64,000 bases of DNA from Halocafeteria seosinensis (Eukaryota; Sar; Bigyra; Bicosoecida): NCBI GenBank assembly GCA_001687465.1, contig LVLI01000043.1, positions 171,341-235,340 on the forward strand. The letters run 5' to 3'. Both the position numbers and the translations under genes were made by a program. Shown piece after piece: positions 10,901 through 25,500 of this stretch (within the stretch, counting starts at the first letter, position 1; each line of letters opens with the position of its first letter). The notes beneath the pieces are model-generated. The model did not search any database. It was not told the DNA's origin and saw only the letters and a program-made list of their open reading frames with translations.

Positions 10901-12805
10901 GCTGGTTATGATGATGACGAGGAGGAGAGTGCTCCTAAGAGGTCAAAGAAAGATGATGGTAAGGATGGATCGTCGATGTACTATCGCGCTGAATGGGGTT
11001 GGAGTATACCTGAACCGGATGAAACTATGGAATCAAAGCGCCAGGCCTTTTGGCGAGAGCTCAACAAAGCGTTGGATGAGAATGATATACCTCAGCGAAG
11101 CCGGCGTTGTCCTCTTTTGGGAGGAAAACCACTCGATTTGTGGACCTTGTGGAAAGAAATCATCCAATCTGGAGGCAATGAAAAGTTGACGAAGACTGGC
11201 GGGGCATGGACCCAATTGTTTAAGAAGTTGCCGAACTACAAGAAAAGCGAGACTAGTGCCACATTCAGACTGAAGGGTATGTATAAGAAATGGCTTCAGC
11301 TCGTTGCAAATAAATTTCCTCCTCAGTTTGACGAATCTAAGGCTGAAAAGAACCCCAACCTATCGGAAGAAGAAGACTTCACGATCATTCCCAAAGCCAA
11401 AGCGCGGCAGCAAGATGCAACTGCGTATTTCAAAGAGTTTGAAGCAGAAGCACAGGAAGCTATTAAGCAAAGAGAAGCTAAGTCTTCGAAGAAGGGCACA
11501 GGTAGGAAGAGGCAGAGGAAGAACGATGATGATGACGGTAGCACAACCAAATCTAAGGGGCGAAAGAGCAGCAAAAAGAAGAGTACCCCTGAGCTTGGGT
11601 TAGGCGATGACGAAGACCAAACGCCTCGTGGAAAACGTCGGGCCGCACAACGCCTAACTTACAACGAGGATGAAGACGATTCGACTGCATTCGATGACGA
11701 TAATTCCGTGTTCAATGTTGACTTCGATCAAGAAGGGGGAACTGCGACGCCTTCTACTGGTAGAAGGAAAGGGAAGACTCCCCAGAAGAGAAGCAAGAAG
11801 TCTCCCGGTACTGGTAACAAAAAGAAACGTCGGCGTTTTAAAGAAGAAGAAGTGAACCTGGATGATGTAGTGCCGGACGAAATTGATGACTCCTGGCATG
11901 ACAGCGACCAAGAAGAAGAACGAGCAGATGAAAATGGCGATGTAATTCGCGTACAGAAGCCTCTCGTCTGTGCTTTATGTAACAATACCAAAATATTCCC
12001 CGGTGCAGCCAAGCGTGTGGATGCGGCCACGCATCAAACAAGTGCGTCGAAGGGGGTGCCACGGGAAGCAGACTCTGACACACCTGATACTTGGGACGAG
12101 GATACAGGCCAGTTCTTACTTCCTTTCGTTGCAAGTGGGAGCAATACAGAAAATAAAAAGCTGGTGCACGTTCACCAATGGTGCGCTGAAATGTCTCCTG
12201 AGGTCTTCATTAACGACGAAGGGCGATACTGTAACGTGGTTTCAGCCATCAACAGAGGAAAGCAACTGAAATGCGCCGGTTGTGGCAATGTTGGCGCGAC
12301 AATTGGCTGCCAAATTGATTCCTGCAACAAGAGTTATCACTTGAAATGTGCTATGGAGAGTGGTTGGGAGTTTGGTGAAACCGGAACTCTTGTGCAATGG
12401 TTCGGAAATGAGGCAGACCCTCGTGCATACTATTGCAAGCGCCATCGAGCAGAGATCGGGTTGCCTTGTTATGAGCCAAAGGAAACCATTCATCCGAGTG
12501 CCTTGAAAGAGAAGAAAGAGGAACCTCCACGTATGAGCAAGTCAGAGGTACGCTCGGCACAGCGATATCACACAAACGATGACGACAAGACCGTAATCAA
12601 GCTTCGAGCAATCCGATGGGTAGACGCTGACGAATTCGACACGCTTGCCGAGAAGCCAAAGGGCAATGTAGGTTTGCTTCGGTGGCCCGAGAGCTTCGAG
12701 GAGACACGGACCACTCCCACTGGGAGAGATCCTGGCTCTCTTCAGAATGTCTACGAGGCTGCTATCGTGCATCCCGTGTTGCAAGAAACCCGCGTGTATC
12801 GCTAG
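4979..12805 (+). CDS. CHD-type chromatin remodeler with ARID-like and extended PHD domains
   Basis: Exons 4979-5280 and 5347-12805 (66-bp GTAAGT...GTGCAG intron, which completes a Ser codon inside the first chromodomain) encode 2586 residues. In order: tandem chromodomains at about 60-135 (YLIKFVGKSYLHVEWF) and 150-250 (FLVKWKNLGYHQCTWEW); acidic and Ser-rich linkers; SNF2 N-lobe at about 1103-1390 with Walker A DEMGLGKT (K1135) and DEGH box at 1244-1247; a charged insert at about 1402-1519; helicase C-lobe at about 1545-1675 (STRAGGVGINLTAADT, ARAHRIGQ). An ARID-like segment follows at about 2022-2092 (GGKPLDLWTLWKEII), then Lys/Arg-rich basic stretches, then an extended PHD finger at about 2309-2465 (CALC...HxxCAE...CAGC...CxxxYHLKCA). 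Such proteins slide nucleosomes with ATP, guided by histone-tail readers. The motor block GPFLIVAPLSTIEHW resembles CHD6-9 motors, but subfamily is not settled. An in-frame ATG at 4943 would add 12 residues if the upstream intron is retained. Confidence 0.9.
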
Positions 12806-12906
12806 TGTCATTAATTCAAACAATACTACATTCCAACATATTAGTACCATTAGGCTGTGTTGTACAATTCTTCCATTTGAATACGTGCCGCTGAATTCCA
12901 AATTCC

Positions 12907-12943
12907 CAATTCCCCGGGATGGATCCCGGGCTGGGGGGAATTG
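12907..12943. repeat. GC-core intergenic hairpin
   Basis: CCCGGGAT-GG-ATCCCGGG (12913-12930) is a perfect 8-bp inverted repeat with a 2-nt loop. It is nested in outer arms CAATTCC (12907-12913) and GGAATTG (12937-12943). It lies about 100 bp past the remodeler stop. The rest of the 764-bp gap (12806-13569) has no supported gene. It also holds an imperfect inverted pair at about 13373-13383 and 13444-13456 (GTCCCCTTGGG / CCCAAGGGGGAC). Confidence 0.5.
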
Positions 12944-13569
12944 AGCGACGCGCTTCCACGAACGAGCCAGGAATCCAGTCAAAACAAAAATGTTCAGAGT
13001 CTATTGGATTGTCAACCCACATATGCACACGGTCAGCGAGCGAGGGTGCTGTGAATCTCTCCTCCTTTAGTTCCGTGTTGTGTGCATTGAATTTTTTGTT
13101 TTTAAAGGGTTGTGTACGGGGATCTGGTTCAGTCGTTAAACCCAAGGCCAGGTAAGGTGTGCAAGGCGATTTGAGTGGCGTTTCGCTGCGCGAAAACGCA
13201 TCCTTTCCGCCCAAGAGCTTCGCCCTAGAGTGCTCTACACGCCGACGAAAGGGTGTCCGTGTAAGGAGGGGCTTATAAGAGATACAGCATGTATTTGCGA
13301 AGGACCTCCATGTAGGCACCTTTTTTGGCGTTTCGGATCCCCCTTTGGCTTCCCCCGTTTTGAAAGCCGTTAGGTCCCCTTGGGCGCCGGTCGCAAGACA
13401 AGGCAGTGGTCGGTCGCAACCTGACGCGAGCTCTTACAGGGGAAACCCAAGGGGGACAAAAAACATGGCCGTTGAGATGTTGGAATTCAAGGTGTATTTC
13501 TTTGATACCCGAACTATAAGTCACTGAAGTTGTTCTCGTTGCACTGCAGGGTCTAAATAAGGAGGCGAA

Positions 13570-16500
13570 ATGTTTTCGAGATTTCGACGTCGAACCTCCG
13601 AGGACCGCACCAAGGAAGTGGCGAAGGCACCCCGTTATCAATGGATCAAGAGTAGAATCGCTGCCACATTTGATTTAGATCAAGAAACAGTGGATGACTT
13701 TTTTGATCAACCGGAACCAGTCTCCTACTTCGAAACGCTATGCCAAGGCACGGGGCCGTCGCGTGTTTTTGTGTTTTATCAGAGTCCGGATGCCAATAGT
13801 GTACGTTGAGTTGACGAAGCAGGAAGCGGAATCCAACAACAGTGTTTAACTTAAAAGAGACAATTTTTGTTTATGCAGGATGAATCGACCGTTACTGAAA
13901 GGCCCCCGCAACTTTACGTATCCGACGGAAACACGGACCGCATAAAAGGGCGGGCCTTATACTTCCTTCGCAACACTGATGGGGAGATTGACACGCAAAA
14001 GGAGTCCGATGAGTCTCTGCTGACAGGGGAGTTGAATCCCGATGTACTTGCATTGTTCGAAGCTCAGTTGTCGGATGTGTTCAAGCCTTTGGTAGAGCAG
14101 AAGGAAAATTGGGGAAAGGCTGATGAAAAATCCAAGAAAGAGTTTACGCAAGACATGAAGCGCTTCACAGAAGATATGGAAGAAGCCTTAAGGAACATAG
14201 GCTCAGGGGTAGAACTAGAACATCCTAATCCTCAGTTTGATCTTGACAAAATGCAAAAGGATCCTGTTAAGTATGTTCAGCAAAACCCATCGGCACTTCG
14301 CCATTTTGAGACTTTGATTGAATCCTGGTGTGATGAAATTGAAAAACATGTGGACAAAACGTCAGCGGATAATGAACACAAGGAACCAGGAGCTGAAATC
14401 AAATACAAAGATGATTACGGCGACTCAGTCACAGACAGAAAGGGCCCACGAGGTGTGATTGAATGGTGGCGGGCACGAACACAGAAACTCACGAGCATCA
14501 CCGAACAACTCCGAGCAAAGGAGTTTCGAGCTGTTATCACTTGCATGACTACAGTGGTATCTAAAGGAGCATCTACTGGAGATGCCAACCGCAGTTCATT
14601 ATTTGCATTGATCCGACGTTGGAAGGCCTTGGATGTCCGCATAACTGAAGCGGCGAACGAAGCAAAAGATAACGTCAAGTATTTATCTACTCTGGACAAA
14701 TTCCTGGAGCCTTTGTACTCACAAGATCCGTCTCACATCATTGATGCCCTTCCTGCGCTAATGAATAGTATCAAGATGATCCACCAAATAGCCAGGTACT
14801 TTGGAAATGATAAGTTCAGAATGGAAGACCTTTTCGTGCGTCTTACGCGTCGAATGATCATGAATTGCAAGGAATTCATCTTGCAGTCTGGGGAGGGTGA
14901 GGATGAGGCCAAAACCTCAGGTACCAAACTGTGGACCAAGGATCCGGCAACACTCCTCAAGACTCTGGAAGAGTGCCTGAAACTGAATGAAGCCTATCAA
15001 GATACTTACCGTTTTACCAAGGAAGCGTTGGCCAGTCAGCCGAATGTCAAGAAGTTTGAATTCGACGAGAATGCAATCTTCAGTCATTTCGATTTGTTCT
15101 GCCGTCGTATCATCAAATTAATTGACATGTTCGCCACCATAGCTCAATTTGACGCTCTAGCATCCCACAAATTAGAGGGAATGGAAGACTTGACAAAGAA
15201 GTTCCAAGAAATGCTGGGTGATTTCAAGCGGAAGCGTCATGATTTGCTCGCGTACGAAGACAATAGCTTTGACCGTGATTATGTGGAGTTCAATGTGAAA
15301 GTGCAGTCGCTAGAACAGGAGCTACAGAACTTTATCAATTCGAGCTTTGAGAGCATATCTGACGTGATGCAAAGCCTCAATCTTCTTCGCAAATTTCAGT
15401 CGATACTCCAGCGAGAGTCTCTGAAAGCGGATTTGGACGACAAATTTGCGATAATTTTCCAAACGTATGGTGGGGAACTTGAGATGATACAATCCTTGTA
15501 CGAGCGCCACAAACACAATCCTCCGACACCTAGGAACATGCCCCCTGTAGCGGGAAACATCACCTGGTCTCGGCACTTGTTGAAGCGCATCGAAGAACCC
15601 ATGCGACAGTTTGAACGCAATCAAGCAGTTCTCGCTAGCCGTGATGCCAAGCGAATAATCAAGAGCTACAATAAGGTTGCTAGAACACTCGTCGCCTTCG
15701 AGTATCTTTGGTATCAAGCTTGGGTGGATAGTATAGAAGATGCCAAGGCAGGTCTGCAGGCAACGCTGTTGATTCGTCACCCTGAAGATGGCAAGCTGTA
15801 CGTCAACTTCGATGCGGAGATCCTGCAGCTCATTCGGGAAGCAAAGTGTCTTGATCGAATGGGCATTGAAATCCCAGAATCTGCGAAAGTTGTTTTGCTT
15901 CAGGAAGAGAAGTTCAAATCGTACTACAATAACCTTGCTTACTGCTTGCATGAATACGCACGCATCACGTCAAAGATTATCCCGGTGACTGCTGGCCTTC
16001 TGAAGCCGCATATTCACGACCTGGAGTACAAACTCCGACCAGGAATGGTGACGTTGACTTGGACCAGTATGAACATCGACGCCTACCTATCACACGTGCA
16101 GAACGGATTGCACCGTCTGGAAGAACTTGTGCATAATATTAACGATGTCATAGAGAATCGCGTGGAAAACAATTTGAAGGTAGTATCGAAAGCGCTTTTA
16201 GTCGACCTCCCGGAAAATCGTACGTGCAATCTTGATGACTTCGTTCAGATGCAAGAAGAGATTGTCCACGAGAAGGTGTCCTTGCTGCAAGGCAAGAATG
16301 TCGAAATCGAACACGCGGTTGAGGATCTCACAGGTTTGATTTGTTCTTATCCACTGGATGCTCATATCGAGCGTGTTAAAGATGAAGACATCCAAAAGTT
16401 GCATGATCATTATAACCATTTCATGTACCAGGCTTTGTTGAACTGCACGAAGACAAGCCTTAACACGCTAAAGCGGCGCGTGGCTGGAACTAGTAATGGG

Positions 16501-19500
16501 GAGTCGAAGGCCAACCCGTTCTTCGAAATTGAGGTGAAACTCTCGGTCCCGAGCGTTGACCTCCAGCCAAGTTTGGAAGAAGTCCAGGACGCAATCAATC
16601 GCACCGCTCTTGCTGTACTTAGTAGTACCAAGGAGATTTGGGACTGGGGGCAAGCAAATCTTCACGAAGAAGACCGAGTGTCGTTCTTCGAAAGGGTAAC
16701 GAAAGACATTGAGGTAGCTCGGGTTTTATTGCTGCTGACTGGCTCTGTTCAGTCCTTGAGAGACCAAGTGAACAATTATCTGTCATCTTTTGACCGTTAT
16801 GCGTGGCTTTGGAGGCAAGATGCAGATAGTGCTTATAAAGAATTTATGCAATCTAACCCGGGGATTGACGACTATGAAGAACAGCTAAAGTTCTTCATGA
16901 AAATCGAGGAAGAAATCAATGAGATAGAAGACACTGCCGTAATTGGTGCTCTTAACCTCAGAACCACCGATATGAAGAACCAGATGCAACAACTTGCGGA
17001 GCAATGGAAGGTTCGGTACAGTGACAATCTGCACAAAATGGCGAAAAACAAAATGGCTGAGCTTTCAGAGTACATGAAGAAAGGATTCACCAAGCTATCC
17101 CGCACTGTGGACAACCTTGATAGTCTGAAATTTATCATGGAGACGCTGGAAGAGATACGCGATAAAGAGGCTACTATTGAAGCCGATATTGCTCCTATCA
17201 TGGACATGTACGCTATGCTCGAGCACTACCTTCCATCTGATTACATGGACAAGGAAGAAATGGATCAGAAAAGTGTCTTACGTTCTACTTGGAAGCGGCT
17301 CGTCCAAAGGGCGGAGGAAGTTAAGGACGAAATTTCTTCCGTCCAAGTCGACTTTAAGAAACAGCTTATTCATGACGTACGACAGTTCACGAAGGACGTA
17401 AAGAATTTCCGTGACGACTACGAGAAGAATGGTCCAATGGTTTCCGGTATTAGCCCTCAGGATGCAATGGACCGTTTGAAGCGGTACGAGGGTGAATACG
17501 ATATCCTTGCGCGAAAGAAAGACCTATACCAATCGGGAGAAGAGCTCTTTGCACTTCCCGTCACTGAATATCCTGTTCTGGACCAAACGAAGAAAGAGCT
17601 TACATTACTGAACAAGTTGTACAGCTTGTACCGAGATGTTATGAACAAGATGAACGAGTACAAGACCATCTTGTGGAGTGACGTTGTTGACAACATTGAT
17701 CAGATGAACACAGAAATGGAGGGCTTCGCTAACCGTTGCAAAAAGATGCCCAAGCGTCTTCGAGAATGGGATGCGTTTAAAGATTTGAAAAATAAGATCG
17801 AAGACTTCCAAAGCATTCTTCCCCTTCTATACGAGTTATCTAAGGAGAGCATTAGACAGCGTCATTGGGATGAGATTCGTGAGCTCACGGGGCACGAGTT
17901 GCCTGTAGAAGACACGGAGTTCAAGATGCAAGATCTCATAGATGCAAATCTGGTCGAACATAAGGATGAAATCGAGGAGATTTGTGATGCGGCAGATAAA
18001 CAGTTGGATATTGAGCAAAAATTGAAAGAGATTAAAGAAAAATGGGAACAAGAACCTCTTGTGTTTGGAGAATGGAAAACACGGGGTGTCCCTATTCTTC
18101 AGAGAGTTCCGCTTATCGTAGAAGATCTTGAGGAAGCCCAAATGAACCTGCAGACAATGCTTACGATGCGGCATGTCACGCCTTTTAAGGAAGAGGCGCA
18201 GGAGCAATTGAAACTTCTATCAGATACATCTGATACTCTGGAGCTGTGGCAGAAGGTTCAAATGTTCTGGTGCAGTCTAGAAAGTGTGTTCTTAGGCGGT
18301 GACATTGCGAAACAAATGCCGCGAGAAGCGAGTCGTTTCCAGAAAGTGGATAAAGAATGGGTGAAATTAATGTCTGCCGCCTCGAAAACCGTTATCGTTA
18401 CTCAAGCTTGCGCCAGCGAAGTGCTACGCCAAAGCCTACCTCATATGTATGATGAGCTCGAGCGGTGCCAAAAGAGTTTGGAAGGATATCTGGAACAAAA
18501 GCGTGCCATGTTCCCAAGGTTTTACTTTGTCTCGAATCCGGTATTGCTCAATATCCTTTCACAAGGGTCGGATCCTATGGCGATCCAAGAGTATTACGAG
18601 AAAATATTTGACGCGATTACGCGTGTGGAGCATGATAGGAAAGACAAATCGCAAATTATTGCCATGATGAGCCGTGAGGGTGACACAGAAGAGAAGATGG
18701 AGCTTCAGAATCCGGTGAAGGCTCAAGGAAATATTGAAAATTGGCTGACCGATCTCTTGAAAGAAATGAAGCGTACAATGAAAGAAGCTTGTGACGAATG
18801 CGCCGCCGGTATTATGTCCATCAAAGATAACCTGGATTCCCTTCGTGGTTTCGTGGATAATAGCTGTGGGCAGTACGCACTTCTTGGATTGCAGTTGCTA
18901 TACACCTCTACGGTGGAAGAAGCGTTGAAAACCGGGCCAAAAAAGTTGCGGGAAGCGGAGAATAAAACTGCCGATGTTCTGGGTCGTTTGATAAGTTGGT
19001 GTCTACAAGACTTGGGCAGCAAAATGAACCGAACTAAGATTGAATCTCTCGTGACGATTCAAGTGCATCAGCGTGACGTTCTGCACGAGCTCGTGCAGTT
19101 TGGCGGGCGAAGTAAAAAACCATTGGGAGCGGATAATTTTGAATGGCTTAAACAGATTAGATTCTACTGGCGTCCCGAAGAGAGTGACGAAGTTTCTAAC
19201 GATGGAGCGTGTGTGGTCTCTGTTACGGACGTCGAGTTCAATTACCAGTACGAATATTTGGGTTGCAAGGAAAGATTGGTTATCACTCCGCTCACTGATA
19301 GATGCTACATTACTCTGGCACAAGCACTAGGAATGCACTACGGTGGCTCCCCTGCTGGTCCTGCGGGAACGGGAAAAACTGAGACGGTTAAGGACATGGG
19401 CCGCAGTCTCGGTATATATGTGGTGGTCACGAACTGTAGTTCAGAAATGATGTACACTGACTGTGCTAAGATCTTCAAAGGACTGTGCATGGGTGGTCTC

Positions 19501-22500
19501 TGGGGCTGCTTTGATGAATTCAATCGTATTACGTTGCCCGTTCTTTCGGTGGTTGCGCAACAAGTGCTGGCTATTCAGAACGCTAAGAAGGCTAATGCGA
19601 AGTATTTCAATTTCCCTGGTGATGCGCAGCAGGTGAATATGACCCATATTTGTGGATTCTTTATCACGATGAACCCTGGATATGCTGGGCGCCAGGAGCT
19701 TCCAGAAAACCTAAAGGCGTTGTTCCGTGGAGTCGCGATGATGGTTCCGGACAGGGAAATCATTATTAAGGTCAAGTTGTGTTCTGTCGGGTATAGTGAC
19801 TTTACCAACTTGAGTAGGAAATTCTTCGTTTGTTACCAGCTTTGCGAGGAGCAGTTGTCAAAGACTAAACATTATGACTTCGGGCTTCGAAACATTCTTT
19901 CCGTGCTTAGAACTGCTGGCGCAACGAAACGTGAGAACTTAAACGAAAATGAAGAGTTGCTTTTGTATCGAACTCTGCGAGATATGAATCTCAGCAAGTT
20001 CATTGCTCAGGATGTTCCGCTCTTTCTTAGCATGTTGAGAGACTTATTCCCCTCGGTGAAGAGTCCACCGAAGAGTACGTATCCGGAGGTTGAAAAAGCT
20101 ATTGGAGAGTCTGTGGACCAGGCGGGTCTTGAGCACCACCCGACTTGGCTTAACAAAGTTATTCAGTTGTACGAAACATCCCTTGTCAGGCACGGCATTA
20201 TGTTAACTGGTCCTACTGGTGGTGGAAAGACGGCTATTTTCGACATTCTGTCTACCTCTCTCCAAGCCTCGAGTGGCGTGCAGTATCGGCAGGTTAGGTT
20301 GAACCCCAAAGCCATTACAAGTCAAGAAATGTACGGTGAAACCGACGTGATGAGTGGAGAATGGACTACTGGTATTTTCGCAGCTATCTGGCAGAAATAC
20401 AACAATCGCAGTAACGCGTACAATACATGGATCGTCTGCGATGGTCCCGTCGACACCATGTGGATTGAGAGCCTGAACAGCGTCTTGGATGATAACAAGT
20501 TGTTAACTCTTGCGTCTGGTGATCGATTCCCGATGACTGATAATGTCGCTCTCATGTTCGAAAACGAAAACCTGAATAACGCTTCTCCTGCCACTGTTTC
20601 GCGAGCTGGCATCGTATATGTATCTGATACTGACTTAGACTGGCGGCCTGTGGTCAACGCTTGGATCAAGAAGCAAAAAGATGCATACCAGAAGGTTCTT
20701 CCCAGCCTCTTCACCAAATACATTGGACGCCAGAGTGGTATTCAGCATGAAGATGAAGATCGAGTCAAGGATGACACTGGTAAGCCGCATGAATCTGGCC
20801 ACATGTTTGATTTCCTTGCTAGGCAGGTCGAAGCTGTCATGCAAATTTCCCGCGTTGGTGCTGTGGCATCGCTGTATCGGTTGATGGGATCTGTTTTCCA
20901 CAAAACTGAGAACAAATTTTCCGCTGGTGGCACTGAGGATTTCAAGAAAGAGGTCGAGCGCGTGTTCATATACTGTTTGTCCTGGTCCGTTGGTGGACTC
21001 CTGGAACCCAATGACAGAAAGCACTTCGACAGTTACATTCGCGAACTGGCTGGTGAATCTCAAATGCCCACTCTCGAAAGAGATGACGATACCGTTTATG
21101 AGTTCTTCGTTGACTCTACGAACCATTTCAAGTGGGAAAGGTGGGCCCCTCCTGCTTGGGAGTACCCCAAGGACCAAGATCCTTTGGATTTCGCCAACCT
21201 GCTGGTGCCGACAATAGATTCGACTCGTGCCCTTTCAATCCTCGAAGCAATGCACAGCCGTAATTATCCGGTAATGATGGTCGGTGGACCTGGTACTGCC
21301 AAGACGTCGAACGCGTTGATGTTCTGTGGCAACTTTGATCCAGAACAGAGGCTTCTGAAGAGAATTAACTTCTCATCAGCGACCGATAGCGCAATCTTCC
21401 AACAGGGCATCGAGTCCCAGCTCGATAAGAGAGGAGGGAAAAGTTTCGGACCACCCGGTGGAAAGAAGATGACCGTTTTCATTGATGACATTTCAATGCC
21501 TGAGATAAACGAGTGGGGTGATCAGCCAACAAATGAAATCGTTCGGCAGCTAATTGAGCAGGGAGGTTTCTACTTCCGAGACAAGGACAAACGAGGAGAT
21601 TTTAAAGTATGCGAGGATCTTAATTTTGTTGCCGCCATGACACACCCAGGTGGAGGCCGAAACGATATACCAGACAGACTGAAAAGGCAATTTTTCATTT
21701 TTAACCTTGTGCTACCGAGTATATCGAGCATTGATAACTTGTATGGGCAAATGGTACGTGGCCGCTTTACCTCCGCTGAATTTGACCAGGCCACGTTAGA
21801 TGTGTGTGGAAAGCTTACTGACGTTACAATAGACCTCTGGAACCAAGTGAAAAACAAGATGCTTCCGACACCAGCAAAATTCCACTACATTTTCAACATG
21901 CGGGACTTGAGCAGAGTTTTCCAAGGAATTCTGCTCACTCCGAAGGAGACCATTAAACAAGGGGGTATTTCCGCCCCGTGTGAATCCGGCCCTCTAAATG
22001 TTGTTAAACTGTGGCAACATGAGAGCTCTCGTGTTTTCAGGGATAAGTTGACCACAGCCGAGGATAAGGAATGGTTTGACAAAACTATTAGCAAGGTGGT
22101 CAGAAACCATTTTGGAGATGACACTGCTGACGCCGCGGGAGCAAATACTGACATCTATTTCGTCAACTTCATGCGGGATGATGTCTACGACGAAGAAGAA
22201 GTGCTGGTTGAGGAAGCTCCTTTGGTTTATGAGGACGGTGGTACACTTCAAAACGTACGCGAGCGGGTGGAAATGTTCAAGGACAGGCATAACGAGCAGT
22301 ATCCAAGCAAGGCGTTGGAACTCGTTCTATTCAACGATGCGTTGGAGCACTTGACGCGAATCAGCCGAATTCTGACCATGGATCGCGGGAGCGCTTTGCT
22401 TGTCGGTGTCGGAGGCTCGGGAAAGCAAAGCTTGACACGACTCGCCGCGTACATAGCCCGGAGTAAGATCTTCCAGATCACGTTGACCAAGAGTTACAAC

Positions 22501-25500
22501 GTTAATCAACTGATGGAGGACCTGCGTTACCTGTATAAGACTGCCGGTGCTAAGCAGAGCATCACGTTCCTGTTCACTGAGGCGGAAATCAAGAAGGAAC
22601 AATTCTTGGAGTATATCAACAGCATTTTGCTCACTGGCGAAATTGGAGGGCTGTTTGCCAAGGACGAGATGATGGCGATGTCGGCGGAATTGCGTCCTGA
22701 CTTCCTAGAAAAGCGTCCTGGTCAACCTGACACACCTGATAACTTGAGGCAATTCTTTATAGACACTGTCCGTGACAATCTGCACCTCGTCCTATGTATG
22801 TCTCCGAAGAACCCGAAATTCCCTGAACGAGCACGAAAATTCCCGGGAATTATTTCAGGAACGACTATTGATTGGTTCCTTCCATGGCCGGAAGAAGCTT
22901 TGGTGTCTGTCAGTGAAGGCATGCTGAAAAACTATGACCTTGATGCAGAAGATGAAGTCAAAGATAACCTGGTGCACCACATGGGTCATGTTCATAAAAT
23001 GGTAGTGGACGTCTGTGAAGAGTATTTTGAACAACTTCGGCGCCATGTGTATCAAACTCCCAAGTCTTATCTGAGTTTCATTGCCAACTATAAGAATGTG
23101 TACCAGAAACGGCTGGAGGAAATCAAAGAGAAGGAGCAGCGAGTGAATCTAGGTTTGCAAAAGCTGAACAAAGGGTCCCAAGACGTGGAGGATATGAAAG
23201 TGACTTTGGCTCAAGAACGGGAAAAGCTGGAGAAAGCGACACAGGAAGTGAATGAGAAACTGGGCAGTCTACAGACGTCGTCTGCTGAAGCGGAAAAGGC
23301 GTCAGAAAAAGCTTCCAAGATTAAGGAAACCTGTGTCTCCGAGCGAGAGCGGATAAAAAACGAGAAAGAGCAATGCGAGAAAGAACTTGCAGAAGCTCAG
23401 CCTTTTCTTGATGAAGCCAACCGCGCTATTTCCAGCATCAAACCGGCCCATTTGACGGAAGTCAAGCGATTGCCTAAACCTGCGGACATCATCAAAGTTG
23501 TTTTCGATGGTGTGCTTGTTCTGTTCTATGCCGCTCTGAACCCTGTTAACGTTGCGGAATTGAACATTTCGAAGACGACTTTCGAATTTATAGAGCCCTC
23601 TTTCCAGAATGCAGTCCAAATGATGGCCGACACGGGGTTCCTGGCAAGAGTACAAAACTTTGCCAAGGATTCCATTACGGAGGAGACGATTGAGCTTATG
23701 ACTCCCTACGTTGAAATGGAGTATTTTGACCCGGCCGTTGCAAAGTCAGCTAGTGTGGCTGCTGAAGGGCTGTGTGTGTGGGTCCGCGCCATGAAGAGCT
23801 ACCACGAAGCGTCCAAGATCGTAAAACCAAAACTTGAAGCGCTAAAAGTGGCGGAAGGCAAACTGGAAAAAGCAGAGGAAGATCTAGCTGAGGCCGAGAA
23901 GCAGCAAAAGGAAGCTCAAGACAAGCTGGATGCCTTGAAGAAGGAGTACGATGACTCCATGGCACACGCAAAATCGATCGAAGAAAATGAGCGGCAATTG
24001 CGGAAGAGAATGGAACAGGCTGATTCACTTATTCGCGGTCTTGGTGACGAAAAGACTCGTTGGCAGGAAGACTCTGCGACGTTCGCAGATAGGAAGAGAA
24101 AACTAGTAGGTGACTGCGCTGTTTGTTGTGCGTTTGTAAGCTATTGTGGTCCTTTCAATCAACCGTTCCGGGCGTACATGACTAAAGAGCGGTTTATTAA
24201 GGACTGTAAAAAGCGTGGCGTGCCAGTTTCTTCAGATATCGACGTTACGAATTTCCTTGTTGATGCGGGCATCACGGGAGACTGGGCTTTGCAAGGCCTC
24301 CCAACGGATCCACTGTCTATCCAAAACGGGATCTTGGTGACGTTTTCGGCTCGGTACCCCTTGCTGGTAGATCCACAAGGGCAGGCGCTCCAATGGATCA
24401 GCAACAAAGAAGCTGACAGACTGCCTCCCCACTTCCAGAGTACCACTTTGGAACACAAGGACCTAAAGGATCAACTAGAGTACTGCATGCAGGAAGGTCG
24501 GACTCTTATCGTGGTTGGCATCGAGGAGGAGCTGGATCCTATTCTGGATCCTGTTCTTGAGCACCAGGTTATCAAGAAGGGGAAGCGACGGTACATCAAC
24601 GTCGCCGATAAGCTTATGGAAATGCACGACGAATTCCGTATGTTCTTCTTTACCAGGTTGCCGAACCCACACTTTAGCCCTGAACAACAAGCGAAGACAA
24701 CTGTGATTGATTTCACGGTGACACAAAAAGGTTTAGAAGATCAGCTACTGGGACGGGTGATTCAAAAGGAGCAAAAATCACTTGAGGACTTACTCAATCA
24801 GGTGCTTGAAGAAGTCAACACGAATACGAAATCACTCTTGCAACTGGATGCACTGCTGCTTGAACGCTTAACCAGTGGCGAGAAGAATCTGCTTGATGAC
24901 GACGAGTTGGTGGATGTGCTCAACAATACGAAGGCTAAAGCTGCTGATGTAAAAGAAAAGCTCGCTTCGGCGGACGAAACGCGGAAGAGTATTAATGAAA
25001 AGAGGGAACAATTCCGGCCCGTGGCGACAAGGGGTTCAGTGCTTTACTTTTCTATCGTAGAGATGAGCAATGTCAATGTTATGTACCAGACGTCTCTGAG
25101 TCAGTTCATTGATTTGTTCATGAAGTCCATGGAAATCGCTGAGAAGGCGAATGTAGCTGCCAAACGAGTTCAGAAGATTATCGATGCGATGACATACTTG
25201 GTTTATCGCTATGTCAACAAGGGACTCTACGAGAAAGACAAATTGTTGTTCGTGTTCATTATCACGATAAAAACGATGGTCACTGATAATGTGTTGACTC
25301 CGCAAGATGTGAACTTGTTTATGCGAGCTGGTGCTGCCTTAGATATTAATTCGGTGCGAAAGAAACCATCTTGGATCACTGATTCCACGTGGCTCAATGT
25401 AATTGCTCTCTCCGAGGACAGCACTTTCTTCCGGGCACTTCCGGACAACATTACGAAAAACGAGTCTGCCTGGCGGCGATGGTACGATGCCAATGAGCCT

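Noticed and set aside
13345-13527. Plus-strand frame just upstream of the dynein gene
   Set aside because: Sixty codons, no domain, and it overlaps the likely promoter; no in-frame splice into the dynein exon.
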